NCBI GenBank assembly: GCA_902795765.1
Contig: CADBMQ010000160.1
Coordinates: 1-14,451 of the forward strand
Length of the DNA stretch: 14,451 bases
Source of the DNA: Oscillospiraceae bacterium
GTDB taxonomy: Bacteria > Bacillota > Clostridia > Oscillospirales > Acutalibacteraceae
Reading direction: 5' to 3'
Shown here: in pieces, positions 14,125-14,451 of the stretch
Layout: each line of letters begins with the position of its first letter
Numbering within the stretch: the stretch's first letter is position 1
Made by a program: the position numbers and the translations under genes
The notes under the pieces: generated by a model
Seen by the model: only the letters and a program-made list of their open reading frames with translations
Told to the model about the DNA's origin: nothing
Databases searched by the model: none

Positions 14125-14451
14125 TTATAACTTATTATTTTCTTTGTCGCCTTCCCAAAGAACGATTTCGCCGTTCAAAAGAGATTTCGACACATTTATA
14201 ATTCGCTGATTTTTTGAACCTTTAAATTTAAGACGCAAATTTTTCTGTTCTTCAATGAACTTTCCGTCAACTAAAATATCAATGTATTCGAGCATTTTTT
14301 TGGCATTCTCGCCACCAACTCTACCACTGCACAAATCTTTGTCAAAAAGATAACCTGTGTAGCACCAAACATCTTTATTTGGAAATTCTGATTTAAATCG
14401 TTCAAGCAACGGGATTAAACCGACTTGATTTTGCGGTTCAAACGGCTCTCC
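14125..14451 (-). CDS. nrdG: Anaerobic ribonucleotide reductase activating protein, C-terminal part
   Basis: The gene enters from the right edge; 108 codons of its 3' end are visible, in frame from 14451 to TAA at 14127-14125. The visible part starts GEPFEPQNQ (the radical-SAM 'GGEP' segment), followed by FPNKDVWCYTGYLFDKDL, YIDILVDGKF and FKGSKNQRIINV, all characteristic of NrdG. NrdG uses a [4Fe-4S] cluster and SAM to form the glycyl radical on NrdD, the class III reductase. The cluster cysteines lie outside the window. Its presence indicates anaerobic growth capacity. The TTG-initiated start at 14409 is internal, not the real start. nrdD may lie upstream, but this cannot be seen. Confidence 0.94.
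   Translation of the reverse strand, partial: GEPFEPQNQVGLIPLLERFKSEFPNKDVWCYTGYLFDKDLCSGRVGGENAKKMLEYIDILVDGKFIEEQKNLRLKFKGSKNQRIINVSKSLLNGEIVLWEGDKENNKL

Noticed and set aside
1..14451. Search for mobile elements, CRISPR, tRNA/rRNA, riboswitches or a new defence system
   Set aside because: I found no transposase, integrase, direct-repeat array, tRNA-like fold or aptamer; the window is almost entirely core genes.

Overview
The window is a compact stretch of bacterial core genome. It carries the conserved Firmicute 'gmk-priA-def-fmt-prkC-spoVM' neighbourhood on the + strand, and then, after a convergent terminator, three genes on the - strand. Several traits point to an anaerobic, probably spore-forming member of the Clostridia, perhaps a gut Oscillospirales/Ruminococcaceae-type organism: gene order close to that of Bacillus/Clostridium, modest GC content, strong Shine-Dalgarno (SD) sites, an oxygen-sensitive class III ribonucleotide reductase activase (nrdG), and a tiny gene matching SpoVM. 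The family-level placement is inference only.

Positions 1-1770: end of a yicC-family RNase gene (5' end outside the window), remA, gmk and rpoZ (RNA polymerase omega). rpoZ encodes only 59 aa, overlaps gmk by 23 nt, and is closed by an intrinsic hairpin terminator. Positions 1790-8007: priA (replication restart), def and fmt (N-terminal formyl-Met chemistry), rsmB (16S rRNA m5C methyltransferase) and rlmN (m2A methyltransferase), almost without spacers. Positions 8031-12131: a Ser/Thr phosphatase and PASTA kinase pair (stp/prkC), the ribosome-assembly GTPase rsgA, and thiamine pyrophosphokinase (thiN). Positions 12128-12434: a near-consensus sigma-A promoter, a 52-aa two-helix membrane protein, and a 24-aa SpoVM-like peptide, ended by a strong bidirectional terminator. 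Positions 12477-14451 (- strand): the 3' part of nrdG, then dut, two hairpins, a promoter, and an M24 aminopeptidase.

Functionally the + strand cluster joins nucleotide supply (Gmk), transcription (omega), replication restart, translation start and ribosome maturation with a cell-wall-sensing kinase/phosphatase pair. Compared with the Bacillus subtilis order, coaBC between rpoZ and priA, and rpe between rsgA and thiN, are missing here.

I found no mobile element, CRISPR array, RNA gene or defence system. There is no intergenic stretch over 300 bp. The most interesting points are the unflagged spoVM gene, the small membrane protein beside it, and a hairpin overlapping their promoter. That hairpin could hide the ribosome-binding site in read-through transcripts only.
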